Positions 45,791-55,506 of a DNA stretch of 64,000 nt are shown piece by piece. Positions within the stretch are counted from its first letter, which is position 1. Each line of letters begins with the position of its first letter. The stretch lies in NCBI RefSeq assembly GCF_001042905.1, contig NZ_JYLB01000003.1, positions 496,001-560,000 of the forward strand. Direction: 5' to 3'. Source of the stretch: Pseudomonas lini. Lineage in GTDB: Bacteria; Pseudomonadota; Gammaproteobacteria; Pseudomonadales; Pseudomonadaceae. The notes beneath the pieces were generated by a model. It saw only the letters and a list, made by a program, of their open reading frames with translations. It was not told the origin of the DNA and searched no databases. A program made the position numbers and the translations under genes.

Positions 45791-45817
45791 GTGCCGTCTT
45801 AGCGGCGGCACATTTTT
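45791..45817 (+). terminator. intrinsic terminator after the small ORF
   Basis: GTGCCG-TCTTAGCGG-CGGCAC followed by ATTTTTC, 8 bp after the stop. Confidence 0.7.
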
Positions 45818-45833
45818 CGCCCATTGAGAACGA

Positions 45834-46217
45834 CTAAACTCCCTTCACCTCTGAATGCAGTTTCAGCAACGCCCTGGCTTCGGCGGTAAAGCTGTAGCTC
45901 TTGTCCTGAAAATGAATGACACCCTCTTCGCAAAGACGCTTGAGCACTTCACGCACACTGATGAACGACAATTCGGCAGCCAAGGTACCCAGGTAAGCAT
46001 GCACCCCGTGCACACCGACGGAACGCTCCTCTTTGGTGGCGACCAATAAGGCATCGATCACTTTCAAGCGGATAAGGCTGGTGCGCAGCCCATAAAAGCG
46101 CAGCAATTCACGGATACGCGTATTCGTGTTGCGATCGCATTGGAAATTTTGCCGAGTGGTCGCTGGCTGCGGCTGCATTGGCGTAATGAGAGACGACGAG
46201 ACCGAGTGGTCGTACAT
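45834..46217 (-). CDS. Fur-like winged-helix regulator lacking the metal-binding domain
   Basis: 127 aa. Residues ~30-110 resemble the Fur-family DNA-binding domain ('IRELLRFYGLRTSLIRLKVI', 'ELSFISVREVLKRLCEEGVI'), but the C-terminal His-rich dimerisation/metal domain is absent. Similar short proteins are annotated as 'Fe2+/Zn2+ uptake regulation protein' in pseudomonads (from memory). ATG 46217 has SD AAGGA 7 nt upstream. 62 bp downstream of the RND permease on the same strand. A role in siderophore-locus control is plausible but inferred. Confidence 0.6.
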   Translation of the reverse strand: MYDHSVSSSLITPMQPQPATTRQNFQCDRNTNTRIRELLRFYGLRTSLIRLKVIDALLVATKEERSVGVHGVHAYLGTLAAELSFISVREVLKRLCEEGVIHFQDKSYSFTAEARALLKLHSEVKGV

Positions 46218-46279
46218 GGAAAAAATCCTTTTAAGAAACGCACCGATGTAAAAATTGGCGATTATTGTTTTGACATTTT

Positions 46280-49200
46280 TTAACCAATCTCTCCCGACTC
46301 GGTGTTGGCGACATGGCGACGACGCAAGCGATCCGCCAAGGACAGGACCCATACAAAGAACAGCGGTACGCACAAGACCCCAAGTACTGTCGCTGCCAGC
46401 ATGCCGCCGATCACGCCGGTGCCAATTGCTCGCTGGCTGGCGGCACCCGCACCACTGGCGAGTGCCAGGGGTAGCACACCGAGAATGAAAGCCAGGGACG
46501 TCATGACGATCGGGCGAAAACGCAAGCGCGCCGCTTCAGCAGCCGCTTGCGCAAGGCTTGCACCCTGAGCGTGAAGCGACTTGGCAAACTCGACGATGAG
46601 GATGGCGTTCTTGGCGGAAAGGCCGATGATCGTGATCAATCCCACCTTGAAGTAGACGTCATTGGGCATGCCCAACACCGTCACCGCCAATACCGAACCG
46701 AGCATGCCCACCGGCACGATCAGCAGCACGGCAAAGGGAATCGCCCAGCTTTCATACAGTGCGACCAGTACCAGCAACACCATGGTCAACGACAAGCCCA
46801 CCAACATAGGCGCCTGATCGCTGGCCTGTTGTTCCTGCAATGACAGGCCGGACCATTCCAGGCTGAAACCGGTCGGTAACTGACGGGCAATTTTCTGCAT
46901 TTCCTCCATGGCTTGACCGGTGCTGTAACCCGGCGCGGCATCACCGGAAAAACGCAATGACGCCGAGCCGTTGTAGCGAGCGATCTGCAACGGCCCGACC
47001 TGCCACTCGAAACGGCTGAACGCTTCCAGTGGCACCAGACGGTTCTGCCGGTTGAGCACTTGCAGGCGCAACAGCGCTTCGGGCGTCTGCCGGCTGATGC
47101 CATCCGCCTGAACGATCACCCGTTGCATCCGCCCCTGATTGGCGAACTCGTTGATCTGCTCCGAACCCAGCGCCGAGGACAGTGCCGCACTGATTACATC
47201 AAAACTCACGCCCAGGGCCTCGGCCTTTTCGCGGTCGATGCTGACATTGATTTGCGGTGCATCGGCCAAGCCATCCTCCATCAGGTGGCCGATCACCGGC
47301 GATGCCTTGGCGGCTTCGAGCAACTGGCTTCGCGCCTTCAATAGCGCGTCGTGCCCCTGACCCGCCAGATCCTGCAAGCGCAGATCGAAACCGCTGGAGG
47401 TGCCAAGGCCGTCCACCGGGGGCGGCACCACGCTGTACAGCGTGCCATCGGCGACATTTTCAAAGGCCTCATTCGCATGCCGGGCCAGCTCATCGCTGGA
47501 CTGCCCGCTGCCACGAAGCGACCAGTCTTTGAGGGTGACATACGACATTGCCGCGTTGGCACCTTCCCCGGAGAAACTGAAGCCCATGATCGCCAGCACG
47601 TGATCCGTGGCAGGTTGCGCCAGGGCATAGTGTTCCCACGCCTGGACCGTCACATCGGTGCGCGAGGCTGACGCCGCGGGCGGCAACTGGATATCGGTGA
47701 CGATGTAGCCCTGATCCTCGGACGGCAAGAACGAGGACGGCAACCGCTGATAGGCAAAGACGAGTACCAGCAGCAACATCAGGTACAGACACATGCTGCG
47801 CGAGCTGCGTCGAACCCAGCTCGCACCCAGCCGTTCGTAGCGCCGGGCCAGGGCATCGAAGCGTCGATTGAAAGCGTTTGCCCAGCGATTCGGCCGGGCT
47901 TGATGCGTGGGGTCAAAGGGTTTGAGCACGGTGGCGCACAGGGCCGGCGTCAGGGTCAGCGCCAAAAAGCCGGAGAACAGGATCGACACCGACAGTGCCA
48001 TGGCAAATTGCTGGTAGATCACCCCCACCGAACCGCCCATGAACGTCAGTGGCAGGAACACCGCCGACAGCACCAGGGTGATGCCGACGATCGCTCCGCT
48101 GATCTGCTGCATGGCCTTGCGGGTCGCGGCCTTGGGCGACAGATGCTCCTGAGTGATCAGCCGTTCGACGTTTTCCACCACCACGATGGCGTCGTCCACC
48201 AGAATCCCGATGGCCAGCACCATGCCGAACAGGGTCATCATATTGATCGAGAACCCCAGCGGGGCCATGACCGCGATCGTCCCCAGCAGGCAGACCGGCA
48301 CCACCACTGCCGGAATCAGTGTGTAGCGCAGGTTCTGCAAAAACAGCAGCATCACCAGGAACACCAGGACCATGGCTTCGATCAGGGTGTAGATGACTTG
48401 TTTGATCGCCATCTCGACAAAGTACGAGGTGTCGTAAGGCACGTTCAAAGTCATGTTTGCCGGCAGCGTGCTCGATAGCTGTCCAAGCCGCGCCTTGATC
48501 GCTTCCGCTGTTTGCAGCGCGTTGGCGCCGGGCGCCAACTGCACCGACATGGCTGCTGCCGGTTTACCATTCAGACGCGCATCGAACCGGTAGTCCTGTC
48601 GCCCCAGTTCGACCCGTGCCACATCGTGGATTCGCACACTGGAACCGTCGTCATTGGCCCGCAACACAATGTTGCCAAATGCCTCCATCGATTCGAGCTG
48701 GCCTTGCACCATCACCGTAGCGGTAATGTGCTGGTCGGCGGGCCCCGGCCGTTCACCCATACTGCCCGCAGGCACTTGCACGTTTTGCCCGGCGATGGCC
48801 TTGCCGACATCAGCCATCGACAGGTTGTAACCCACCAATCGCGCAGGATCGACCCAGATGCGCATGGCCCGTTCGGCAGCGTACATCTGCACCCGACCAA
48901 CCCCGGCCACCCGGCGAATTTCATTATTGATGGCCCGGGCCGCGTAGTCCGCCAGCCCGATGGAATCCTGCTGGTCGTCGGTGTAGGACAAGGCATACAC
49001 CAACAGGAAATTGGAACGCGCCTGCTCCACTTTCAGGCCTTGCTTGATCACCGCCTGAGGCAAGCGACCGACCACCCGTTGCAAACGGTTCTGCACATCG
49101 ACCTGTGCCATGTCGGCATCGGTGCCCGGGTTGAAGGTGATGGTGATATCGGCACCGCCGTTGGCGCTGTTGGACTCGTAATAGATCAGGCCTTTCAGAC

Positions 49201-49411
49201 CGTTGAGCTCTTCTTCGAGCAGACTGGTGACATTCTGGCTAACGATCTGTGCCGACGCGCCAGGGTAGTTGGCGCTGACTGTGATTTGCGTCGGCGCCAC
49301 GTCCGGGTACTGGTTGACCGGCAAGGTGCCTAGGGTCAGCGCTCCCGCGAGCGAGATGAACAACGCGATGACCCAGGCGAAATTCGGACGGTTGATGAAA
49401 AAATCCGGCAT
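46280..49411 (-). CDS. RND multidrug/siderophore efflux permease (HAE1 family)
   Basis: 1043 aa, the AcrB/MexB length. N-terminus 'MPDFFINRPNFAWVIALFIS' matches the family. TM4 proton-relay 'GILVDDAIVVVENVERL' has the Asp-Asp pair; the TM10 Lys is in 'IIGLSAKNAILIVEF'. 25 bp after the adaptor stop. No outer-membrane TolC-like gene follows, so it must borrow one. In this context it may export the siderophore or intermediates. The ATG at 49411 was chosen by family alignment. Confidence 0.85.
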   Translation of the reverse strand: MPDFFINRPNFAWVIALFISLAGALTLGTLPVNQYPDVAPTQITVSANYPGASAQIVSQNVTSLLEEELNGLKGLIYYESNSANGGADITITFNPGTDADMAQVDVQNRLQRVVGRLPQAVIKQGLKVEQARSNFLLVYALSYTDDQQDSIGLADYAARAINNEIRRVAGVGRVQMYAAERAMRIWVDPARLVGYNLSMADVGKAIAGQNVQVPAGSMGERPGPADQHITATVMVQGQLESMEAFGNIVLRANDDGSSVRIHDVARVELGRQDYRFDARLNGKPAAAMSVQLAPGANALQTAEAIKARLGQLSSTLPANMTLNVPYDTSYFVEMAIKQVIYTLIEAMVLVFLVMLLFLQNLRYTLIPAVVVPVCLLGTIAVMAPLGFSINMMTLFGMVLAIGILVDDAIVVVENVERLITQEHLSPKAATRKAMQQISGAIVGITLVLSAVFLPLTFMGGSVGVIYQQFAMALSVSILFSGFLALTLTPALCATVLKPFDPTHQARPNRWANAFNRRFDALARRYERLGASWVRRSSRSMCLYLMLLLVLVFAYQRLPSSFLPSEDQGYIVTDIQLPPAASASRTDVTVQAWEHYALAQPATDHVLAIMGFSFSGEGANAAMSYVTLKDWSLRGSGQSSDELARHANEAFENVADGTLYSVVPPPVDGLGTSSGFDLRLQDLAGQGHDALLKARSQLLEAAKASPVIGHLMEDGLADAPQINVSIDREKAEALGVSFDVISAALSSALGSEQINEFANQGRMQRVIVQADGISRQTPEALLRLQVLNRQNRLVPLEAFSRFEWQVGPLQIARYNGSASLRFSGDAAPGYSTGQAMEEMQKIARQLPTGFSLEWSGLSLQEQQASDQAPMLVGLSLTMVLLVLVALYESWAIPFAVLLIVPVGMLGSVLAVTVLGMPNDVYFKVGLITIIGLSAKNAILIVEFAKSLHAQGASLAQAAAEAARLRFRPIVMTSLAFILGVLPLALASGAGAASQRAIGTGVIGGMLAATVLGVLCVPLFFVWVLSLADRLRRRHVANTESGEIG

Positions 49412-49436
49412 CGTTGTTTCCCAAGGCCTCTGGCCG

Positions 49437-50591
49437 TCAGTTGCGAGCCTGCTGCTCGGCCAAGGTGATGACGTTGACTTGAGTCCCGGCGCTGAGCTTG
49501 TCCACTCGTTCGACCACCACGTGGTCACCGGCGGACAGCCCCTGAGTGATCTGCCAGTCGGAACCGACCATCACGCCTGTACTGACCACCCGTTCGCGCA
49601 CCACGCCGCCGGCATCCACCAGCATCAACCTGGCCTGCCCATCGGTGCCGCGCTGCACCGCTTGCTGCGGCACGAACAACGCTTGCGGATCGACCCCGGC
49701 CGGCGCCACCACGCGCACGTACATGCCCGGCAGCAACACGTTGTCCGGGTTGGGGAATTCGCCGCGCAAGGTCACTTGCCCAGTACTTCGATCCACAGAG
49801 ATATCGGAGAACATCAACGTGCCGCGGCGGGTCTGGGGGGGATTGCCCACTTGCACCGTCACCTGCGCCGAACCGCTGCCGTCAAGGGTCAGGCGCCCGC
49901 TGGCCAAGGCTTGCTGCAAAGCCACGACGTGATCGGCGGATTGGGTGAAGTCAGCGTAGATCGGGTCCAGTTGCTGAACTCGCGCCATCAGTGTCGCCTC
50001 GTCCTGCCCTACCAGCGATCCTTCGCTGACCAGCGCTCGCCCGATGCGGCCGCCGATCGGTGCACGCAGCTGACAATAACCGAGGTTGAGCCGTGCGGTC
50101 GTCAGGTCGGCCTGGGCAGCCAGACGATTGGCCTGGGCGCTCTTGAGGTCGGACATGGCGTCGTCGAACGCTTGCGGGCTGACGGCGTTGATTTCGACCA
50201 ACTGTTTGAAACGCTGCACCTGAGCGTTGGCGCGATAGACATCGGCCTCGACCTTGGCCAATGCGCCTTCAGCTCGCATCAGCGCCGCCTTGAGCGGCGC
50301 CGGGTCGATGCTGAAAAGCAACTGGCCCGCCTTGACGTCGCTGCCCTCCTGAAAATGTCGGGTCAATACGACACCCGCCACCCGTGCGCGCACCTCGGCG
50401 ATGCGCACCGGTTCAATTCGCCCCGGCAAATCCGTGGTCATGGCAAACGCCCGTGGCTGTACCGTCAGCGTCTTCACTTGCGGTACCGACGCACTGGGCT
50501 CGGCGGGTGGTTTCTGATCACCGCAAGCGCTTAATCCAAGCACCGTCAGCAACAGCCAGGCAGGCTTCATCGAGGCAAAAACTGTGTGCAT
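49437..50591 (-). CDS. RND efflux periplasmic adaptor (MFP) lipoprotein
   Basis: 384 aa. Lipobox 'LGLSACGD' near residue 22; biotinyl-lipoyl halves 'GVVLTRHFQEGSDVKAGQLL' and 'LRAPIGGRIGRALVSEGSLV' flank an alpha-hairpin; the C-terminal barrel includes 'LLPGMYVRVVAPAG'. SD GGGAG precedes ATG. It links the permease to an outer-membrane channel. The gene begins just after the aminotransferase terminator, so the pump is probably a separate transcript. Confidence 0.85.
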   Translation of the reverse strand: MHTVFASMKPAWLLLTVLGLSACGDQKPPAEPSASVPQVKTLTVQPRAFAMTTDLPGRIEPVRIAEVRARVAGVVLTRHFQEGSDVKAGQLLFSIDPAPLKAALMRAEGALAKVEADVYRANAQVQRFKQLVEINAVSPQAFDDAMSDLKSAQANRLAAQADLTTARLNLGYCQLRAPIGGRIGRALVSEGSLVGQDEATLMARVQQLDPIYADFTQSADHVVALQQALASGRLTLDGSGSAQVTVQVGNPPQTRRGTLMFSDISVDRSTGQVTLRGEFPNPDNVLLPGMYVRVVAPAGVDPQALFVPQQAVQRGTDGQARLMLVDAGGVVRERVVSTGVMVGSDWQITQGLSAGDHVVVERVDKLSAGTQVNVITLAEQQARN

Positions 50592-50610
50592 TGTCACTCC
50601 CTGTCCAATG

Positions 50611-50642
50611 AAAAAAGGCCTGCCGATTGCGGTCGGCAGGCC
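50611..50642 (-). terminator. intrinsic terminator between aminotransferase and efflux genes
   Basis: GGCCTGCCGA (50617-50626) and TCGGCAGGCC (50633-50642) form a 10-bp stem; on the minus strand it is followed by TTTTTTC. It ends the leftward receptor-aminotransferase transcription. Confidence 0.85.
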
Positions 50643-50656
50643 CCTGCAGCGGCTAC

Positions 50657-52078
50657 TCAGCGAAGTGGACGCTCGCTGATCGCACAGGCCGCGCGGAACA
50701 GGATTTGCGCGACGAAATCGATCTCCTGTTCGGTGATGATCAGCGGCGGCAGGAAGCGCACGGTAGCACTGTGGCGGCCGCCCAGCTCGACAATCAGACC
50801 GTGTTGCAGGCACGCCTGCTGGAAGGCCTTGGCCCGGGCGGTGTCCACCGGCGGATGGCCTTGAGCGTCAAGGGCCCCCTGCGGGTCGACGATTTCCATG
50901 CCGAGCATCAGGCCACGGCCACGCACATCGCCGATCCAGTTGAATTCGCTTTGCAGCGTCAGCAACTGTTTGCGCAAATGCGCACCAGCGCTCTCGGCGT
51001 GGGCCACCAGACCTTCGTCGCGGATGAAACGCAAGGTCGCGGTGCCGGCCGCCATCGCCAACTGATTGCCACGGAAAGTGCCGGCGTGGGCGCCCGGCTG
51101 CCACACGTCCAGGGAATCGTTGTAGACCATCACCGACAACGGCAGGCCGCCGCCGATGGCCTTGGACAAAGTAATGACGTCCGGCGTAATGCCCGAGTGC
51201 TCGAAACCGAACATCCGGCCGCTGCGGGCGATGCCGCATTGAATTTCATCGACGATCAACGGAATGCCGTGGGCCTGGGTCAGCCGACGCAGTTCCTGCA
51301 TCCAGCGATCGGGGGCGGTAATCACTCCGCCTTCGCCCTGGATCGGTTCAAGGATCATCGCCGCAGGGGCGGTGACGCCGCTTTCAGGGTCGTTGAGCAA
51401 ATGTTCGAGGTAATGCACGTTCAAGGTCACGCCCTGTTCGCCGGCCACCCCGAACGGGCAACGGTAATCATGGGGAAACGGCAGGCGTTGCACGCCGGCC
51501 ATCAAGCTGCCCAAAGCATTTTTCGGCGACAGGTTGCCGCTGATCGCCAGCGTCCCCAGGGTCATGCCGTGGTAGGCCCCTTCAAAGGCCAGTACCGAAT
51601 GCCGGCCAGTAGCGGTGCGGGTCAGCTTCAGTGCTGCTTCCACCGCATCGGCGCCACTGGGGCCACAAAACTGGATGCGCGCGTTTCGCGCAAAGTCGGC
51701 TGGCAGGCAGCCGAAGATTTCCTGTACGAATGCGTCCTTCACCGGAGTCATGAGGTCCAGGGTATGCATCGGCACACCTGAGGCCATGACCTGTGTGATG
51801 GCTTCGATAATCACCGGATGGTTATGTCCCAGCGCCAGGGTGCCGGCGCCGGCCAGGCAATCGACGAACACTTGTCCGCGACTGTCCTGCACGTAGATAC
51901 CGTGGGCTCGTTCCAGCACCAGCGGAATGCGTCGAGGGTAACTGCGGGCGTTGGACTCCTGCTGTTGCTGGCGTTCCAGCATCGGCGTCGAATCAAGGCA
52001 GTACGGGCTCGACAGACCGGTGTGCAACAGGCGTAGCTGTTGCGCGCCACCCGATGTGACATTCGAAAAAGCACTCAT
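50657..52078 (-). CDS. diaminobutyrate--2-oxoglutarate aminotransferase
   Basis: 473 aa class-III aminotransferase. 'GPSGADAVEAALKLTRTATG' (PLP phosphate region), 'EPIQGEGGVI', 'VDEIQCGIARSGRMFGFE' and the PLP Lys in 'DVITLSKAIGGGLP' are present. It makes L-2,4-diaminobutyrate from aspartate semialdehyde, a building block of pyoverdine and corrugatin-type siderophores. No diaminobutyrate decarboxylase lies beside it, which favours use in the NRPS product rather than in diaminopropane. Same strand as, and 123 bp after, the receptor gene. SD GGAGG precedes ATG. Confidence 0.85.
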   Translation of the reverse strand: MSAFSNVTSGGAQQLRLLHTGLSSPYCLDSTPMLERQQQQESNARSYPRRIPLVLERAHGIYVQDSRGQVFVDCLAGAGTLALGHNHPVIIEAITQVMASGVPMHTLDLMTPVKDAFVQEIFGCLPADFARNARIQFCGPSGADAVEAALKLTRTATGRHSVLAFEGAYHGMTLGTLAISGNLSPKNALGSLMAGVQRLPFPHDYRCPFGVAGEQGVTLNVHYLEHLLNDPESGVTAPAAMILEPIQGEGGVITAPDRWMQELRRLTQAHGIPLIVDEIQCGIARSGRMFGFEHSGITPDVITLSKAIGGGLPLSVMVYNDSLDVWQPGAHAGTFRGNQLAMAAGTATLRFIRDEGLVAHAESAGAHLRKQLLTLQSEFNWIGDVRGRGLMLGMEIVDPQGALDAQGHPPVDTARAKAFQQACLQHGLIVELGGRHSATVRFLPPLIITEQEIDFVAQILFRAACAISERPLR

Positions 52079-52201
52079 GATTTCCTCCAGGGAGGCTGGG
52101 TTTGGAAGGGAACGGGGCAGCCTGAAACGAATGCTTCAGGTCACGACAGCCGTGAAACCGGACGCGGGAAATCCTTCCCCCGCTTCCATCTCGTCGTAGA
52201 T

Positions 52202-54262
52202 TTACATGTCGTAGCGCAGAACCAGACCCACCGTGCGCGGTGCGCCGACATCGACAATGTCACCGCTGCGGTTGTTGGTGACGTATTCCTTGTCGAAGGC
52301 GTTTTTCACGTAGCCGGATACCGCCACGTTTTTGGTGAGCTTGTACTCGGCGTTGAAGTTCGCCAGCCAGTAGTTGTCGCTCCGGCGCTCACCCGTGACC
52401 TGGCCAGCAGCATCGAACTCGTACTCCGAGGGCGCGGAGCTCTGATAGATGACGTCGGTGTTGAGGGTCAGACGATCATTCCAGCGATAGGTACCGCCCA
52501 GCGACATCTTGTACTTGGGCGAAAAGAGGAAGTCCTCGCCGCTCATGTCGCGGCCGTCGCTCGTGACGAAGTCCTTGTATTTGCCATCGGTGACGGAGGC
52601 ACCGGCGTTCAGGGTCAACTGTTCGCCGAAGTCTTTTTCAACAGAGACTTCCAGACCCTTGATGTCACTGCTGCCGGCGTTGAACACGTCAAGGAACTCG
52701 GTGTCCGGGTTCAGCACACTGACCTGCTGGTCTTTCCAGTCGGTGTAGTACACGTTGGCGCGGGTACGCAGGGTCTTGTCCATGAACGAACCACGGTAGG
52801 ACAGCTCATAGTTGGTGGTGTATTCCGGATCGTAGGCTTCGTGACCGCTACCGGCACGGACGTTGACGCCGCCGCCGCGATAGCCTCTCTGCACCATGAA
52901 GCCCAGGTACTGATTCTCGGCCAGCTCGTAGTCGATACCGAGTTTCGGCAACACGGCATCAGACGTCTGTTTTTCTTTAGCGGGCTGGGAGAAGTCATCT
53001 TGCTTGACGTCGGTGTCGTTGGTCTCGTGGTCGTAGCGCAGGCCGGTGATCAAGGTCCAGCGTGGAGCGAAGGTCCAGTTCACTTCACCGAACACTGCCT
53101 TGTTTTCGATCGTGGTATCGCCCTTGACGGTACCGAACAGTTCATCGTCGAAGAACAACCGGTCGTGAAAGTTGTTGGTGTTGTGACCGTAGTAGACGCC
53201 GGCGAAACTCTTCACCGTGTCGCCGCTGTAGTTCAGGCGCAACTCCTGACTGAACAGGTCGCCATACTGCTTGCGCAGAACGGTCTGGTTGGCGTCAGCT
53301 GATTGGTCGAAGTCCAGGCGAGCGTCGTAGTCCGAATCGGTATTGGCGGTGAGGCTGGTCAGGGACCAACTATCATCCAGGCGATAGTCGACCTTGGCGC
53401 TGACAGTGTCCTGCTTGAGTTTGTCGTACGCGTCGGTGTTGGACGCCACCTTGTAATAACGGATCTTGTCGTTCTGACGCATGACCGAGTTGTCGCCCTT
53501 GCGACTTTCACCATGGGCGTAGGTCAGCAGTACATCAAGATCGTCATTGGGCAGAATCAGCAGCTTGCCACGGGCATTGCCGGTACGGGTCTGGTTAGCG
53601 TCATCGTCGGTGAAGACGTTGTCGATGTAACCGTCGCCTTCCTGGTAATCCACCGCGATACGGCCGGCGATCTTGCCATCGACGATCGCGCCCCCACCGG
53701 CAACCGCCCCGCCGCGCTCGTTGTAGTTCCCTACGTTGGTTTGCGCGGAAAAGCTCGGTTCAAAGGTTGGATTCTTGGTCTGGATGACCACCGCACCGGC
53801 CAGGGAGTTACGGCCTTGGGTAGTGGATTGCGGGCCGAGGAACACTTCGACTTGCTCGACGTCCCACAGTGGCATGGGGCTAAGGGTCAGTGCACGGTTC
53901 GGCTGCGCGGCACCGTCGACGAACACCGAAACCGCGCCGTTGAGAGCGGCCGGGCCCTGGTCCTCGAAACCGGATACCGGTACGCCGCGGATACCCCAGT
54001 TCTCATTACCGGACTGGTTGTAGACACCTGGCGTTCGGGCGAACACGTCGACGAGGTCGTGGTCCTCCTTCTCGCGCAGTTGCTTGTCGGTCACCACGAC
54101 GACACTCGACTGGGTTTGCTCCAGGGTGCGGTTGATTTTTTCACCCGTCACGGTGATCGGAGCGATCTCCATTGTCTTCGACTGTTCGGCCGCCCATGCG
54201 CTGTTAATCAGGCACACCGCCGACCCCACAGCCAACGCAATTGTGTTCTTTTTGAAATTCAC
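52202..54262 (-). CDS. TonB-dependent siderophore receptor
   Basis: 686 aa. Signal peptide ends ~residue 24 (...INSAWA); a TonB-box-like segment 'MEIAPITVTG' follows; plug ~40-160 ('VDVFARTPGVYNQSG', 'VEVFLGPQSTTQGRNSLAGA'); 22-strand barrel to the end (...VLRYDM, without the usual terminal aromatic). GTG start with SD GGGGAG. Divergent from the biosynthesis genes across a Fur box. Expected to import the ferric form of the locally made siderophore. Confidence 0.85.
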   Translation of the reverse strand: MNFKKNTIALAVGSAVCLINSAWAAEQSKTMEIAPITVTGEKINRTLEQTQSSVVVVTDKQLREKEDHDLVDVFARTPGVYNQSGNENWGIRGVPVSGFEDQGPAALNGAVSVFVDGAAQPNRALTLSPMPLWDVEQVEVFLGPQSTTQGRNSLAGAVVIQTKNPTFEPSFSAQTNVGNYNERGGAVAGGGAIVDGKIAGRIAVDYQEGDGYIDNVFTDDDANQTRTGNARGKLLILPNDDLDVLLTYAHGESRKGDNSVMRQNDKIRYYKVASNTDAYDKLKQDTVSAKVDYRLDDSWSLTSLTANTDSDYDARLDFDQSADANQTVLRKQYGDLFSQELRLNYSGDTVKSFAGVYYGHNTNNFHDRLFFDDELFGTVKGDTTIENKAVFGEVNWTFAPRWTLITGLRYDHETNDTDVKQDDFSQPAKEKQTSDAVLPKLGIDYELAENQYLGFMVQRGYRGGGVNVRAGSGHEAYDPEYTTNYELSYRGSFMDKTLRTRANVYYTDWKDQQVSVLNPDTEFLDVFNAGSSDIKGLEVSVEKDFGEQLTLNAGASVTDGKYKDFVTSDGRDMSGEDFLFSPKYKMSLGGTYRWNDRLTLNTDVIYQSSAPSEYEFDAAGQVTGERRSDNYWLANFNAEYKLTKNVAVSGYVKNAFDKEYVTNNRSGDIVDVGAPRTVGLVLRYDM

Positions 54263-54363
54263 GCCCCGCTCCCCTGCGACAGATATTTGTTGTTTTTTGC
54301 GCTAGCAAAATGCTGTTTCGAGCCAGCGGGCGGAGTCTAATCGAAAAAAAAATTTAAAGAAAT

Positions 54364-54397
54364 AAGATTGATAATCTATCTCATTTGTACCTAATAT
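54364..54397 (+). promoter_or_regulatory. Fur box and promoter of the siderophore biosynthesis genes
   Basis: AAGATTGATAATCTATCTC (54364-54382) matches 13 of 19 positions of GATAATGATAATCATTATC. TTGATA (54368-54373) and TAATAT (54392-54397), 18 bp apart, make a good sigma-70 promoter whose -35 lies inside the Fur box. The same box can serve the divergent receptor gene. Confidence 0.65.
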
Positions 54398-54520
54398 GCT
54401 GTCGTGTATCAGAGCGAATACATTTCAGTCGAGCACTGCATCGGCGACCTCTGCCCTGTTTTCAAGGTCTGCCCAAGCCGTTCCGACTGGTCGAAAAAAG
54501 ATAAAAAGGATGTGCAAAGG

Positions 54521-55498
54521 ATGACCTCCATCGAACACCTGAACGGGCGTTCCGAGCCTTTTTCCATTGCTCCAGCGGGTGGCAGCGAACTGTCATTACC
54601 CATGCTGGTACAGGCAACGCCGGGACAGTCGATTCATGATCTGGACGCGTCGATCCGCGACAGTCTGCCCCATGCGCTGACCACCATTGGTGGGGTGCTG
54701 TTTCGTGGTTTTACCGTCGCCACGCCCATCGACTTCAAGCGCTTCGCCGCCAGTTTCGGCGCACCGCTGGCCAGCTACGAATTCGGTTCCACGCCACGCA
54801 GCAAAGTCTTCGCCGGGGTCTATAGCTCCACCGAATACCCGGCTCATCAATTCATCCCCTTGCACAACGAGCAGGCCTACACCCGGCCATGGCCTTCGCG
54901 CATCTGGTTCCACTGCATCAAGGCCAGCGAAACCGGTGGCGAAACGCCGATTGCCGACAGCCGCCTGATCTACCAGCGCATGCCCGCCGAGATCCGCGAG
55001 CTGTTTGCCAGCCGCGAGCTTCTCTATGTGCGCAATTACAGCGGCGCACTGGATCTGCCCTGGCAGAAAGTCTTCAACACCGAAGACCGCGCGCAGGTTG
55101 AACGCTACTGCCAGGACAACGACATCGAGTGGGAATGGAAAGCCGATGGCGACCTGCGCACCCGTCAGCGTTGCGCTGCCGTGCTGCAGCATCCCGATAG
55201 CGGTGAGTGGGTCTGGTTCAATCAGGCGCACCTGTTTCATGTTTCGGCCATCGAGCCGGGCGTGCGCGCCAGCCTGCTCGCCGCGGTGGGCGAAGAAAAC
55301 CTGCCCCGCCATGTTTACTTCGGCGACGGCTCGGCGATTCCCGATGAGGTGCTCGACACCGTGCGCGAGGTCTATCGCCAGACCGCCATCAGTTTCCCCT
55401 GGCAGCCCGGCGACATCCTGATGCTCGACAATCGACTGGTCGCTCACGGCCGCAATCCTTACACCGGTGACCGCAAAGTCATCGTTGCCATGGCGTGA
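54521..55498 (+). CDS. SyrP-like TauD-family amino-acid beta-hydroxylase, copy 1
   Basis: 325 aa. Iron ligands H-x-E in 'FIPLHNEQAY' and the distal His in 'MLDNRLVAHGRNPY'; family phrases 'GGVLFRGFTV', 'ASETGGETPIADSR' and 'LLYVRNYSGAL'. SyrP-type enzymes hydroxylate the beta-carbon of an amino acid held on an NRPS carrier domain. First gene after the Fur box. ATG 54521 chosen; the longer frame runs into the promoter. The stop overlaps a possible GTG start of the next gene (GTGA). Substrate probably Asp or His. Confidence 0.8.
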   Translation: MTSIEHLNGRSEPFSIAPAGGSELSLPMLVQATPGQSIHDLDASIRDSLPHALTTIGGVLFRGFTVATPIDFKRFAASFGAPLASYEFGSTPRSKVFAGVYSSTEYPAHQFIPLHNEQAYTRPWPSRIWFHCIKASETGGETPIADSRLIYQRMPAEIRELFASRELLYVRNYSGALDLPWQKVFNTEDRAQVERYCQDNDIEWEWKADGDLRTRQRCAAVLQHPDSGEWVWFNQAHLFHVSAIEPGVRASLLAAVGEENLPRHVYFGDGSAIPDEVLDTVREVYRQTAISFPWQPGDILMLDNRLVAHGRNPYTGDRKVIVAMA

Positions 55499-55506
55499 AT
55501 ACCACC

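Noticed and set aside
46280..50591. Possibility that the RND pair is part of a heavy-metal (CusA-type) system
   Set aside because: The permease has AcrB-type HAE1 motifs (Asp-Asp pair in TM4) and no methionine-rich metal relay or adjacent metal sensor was noticed.
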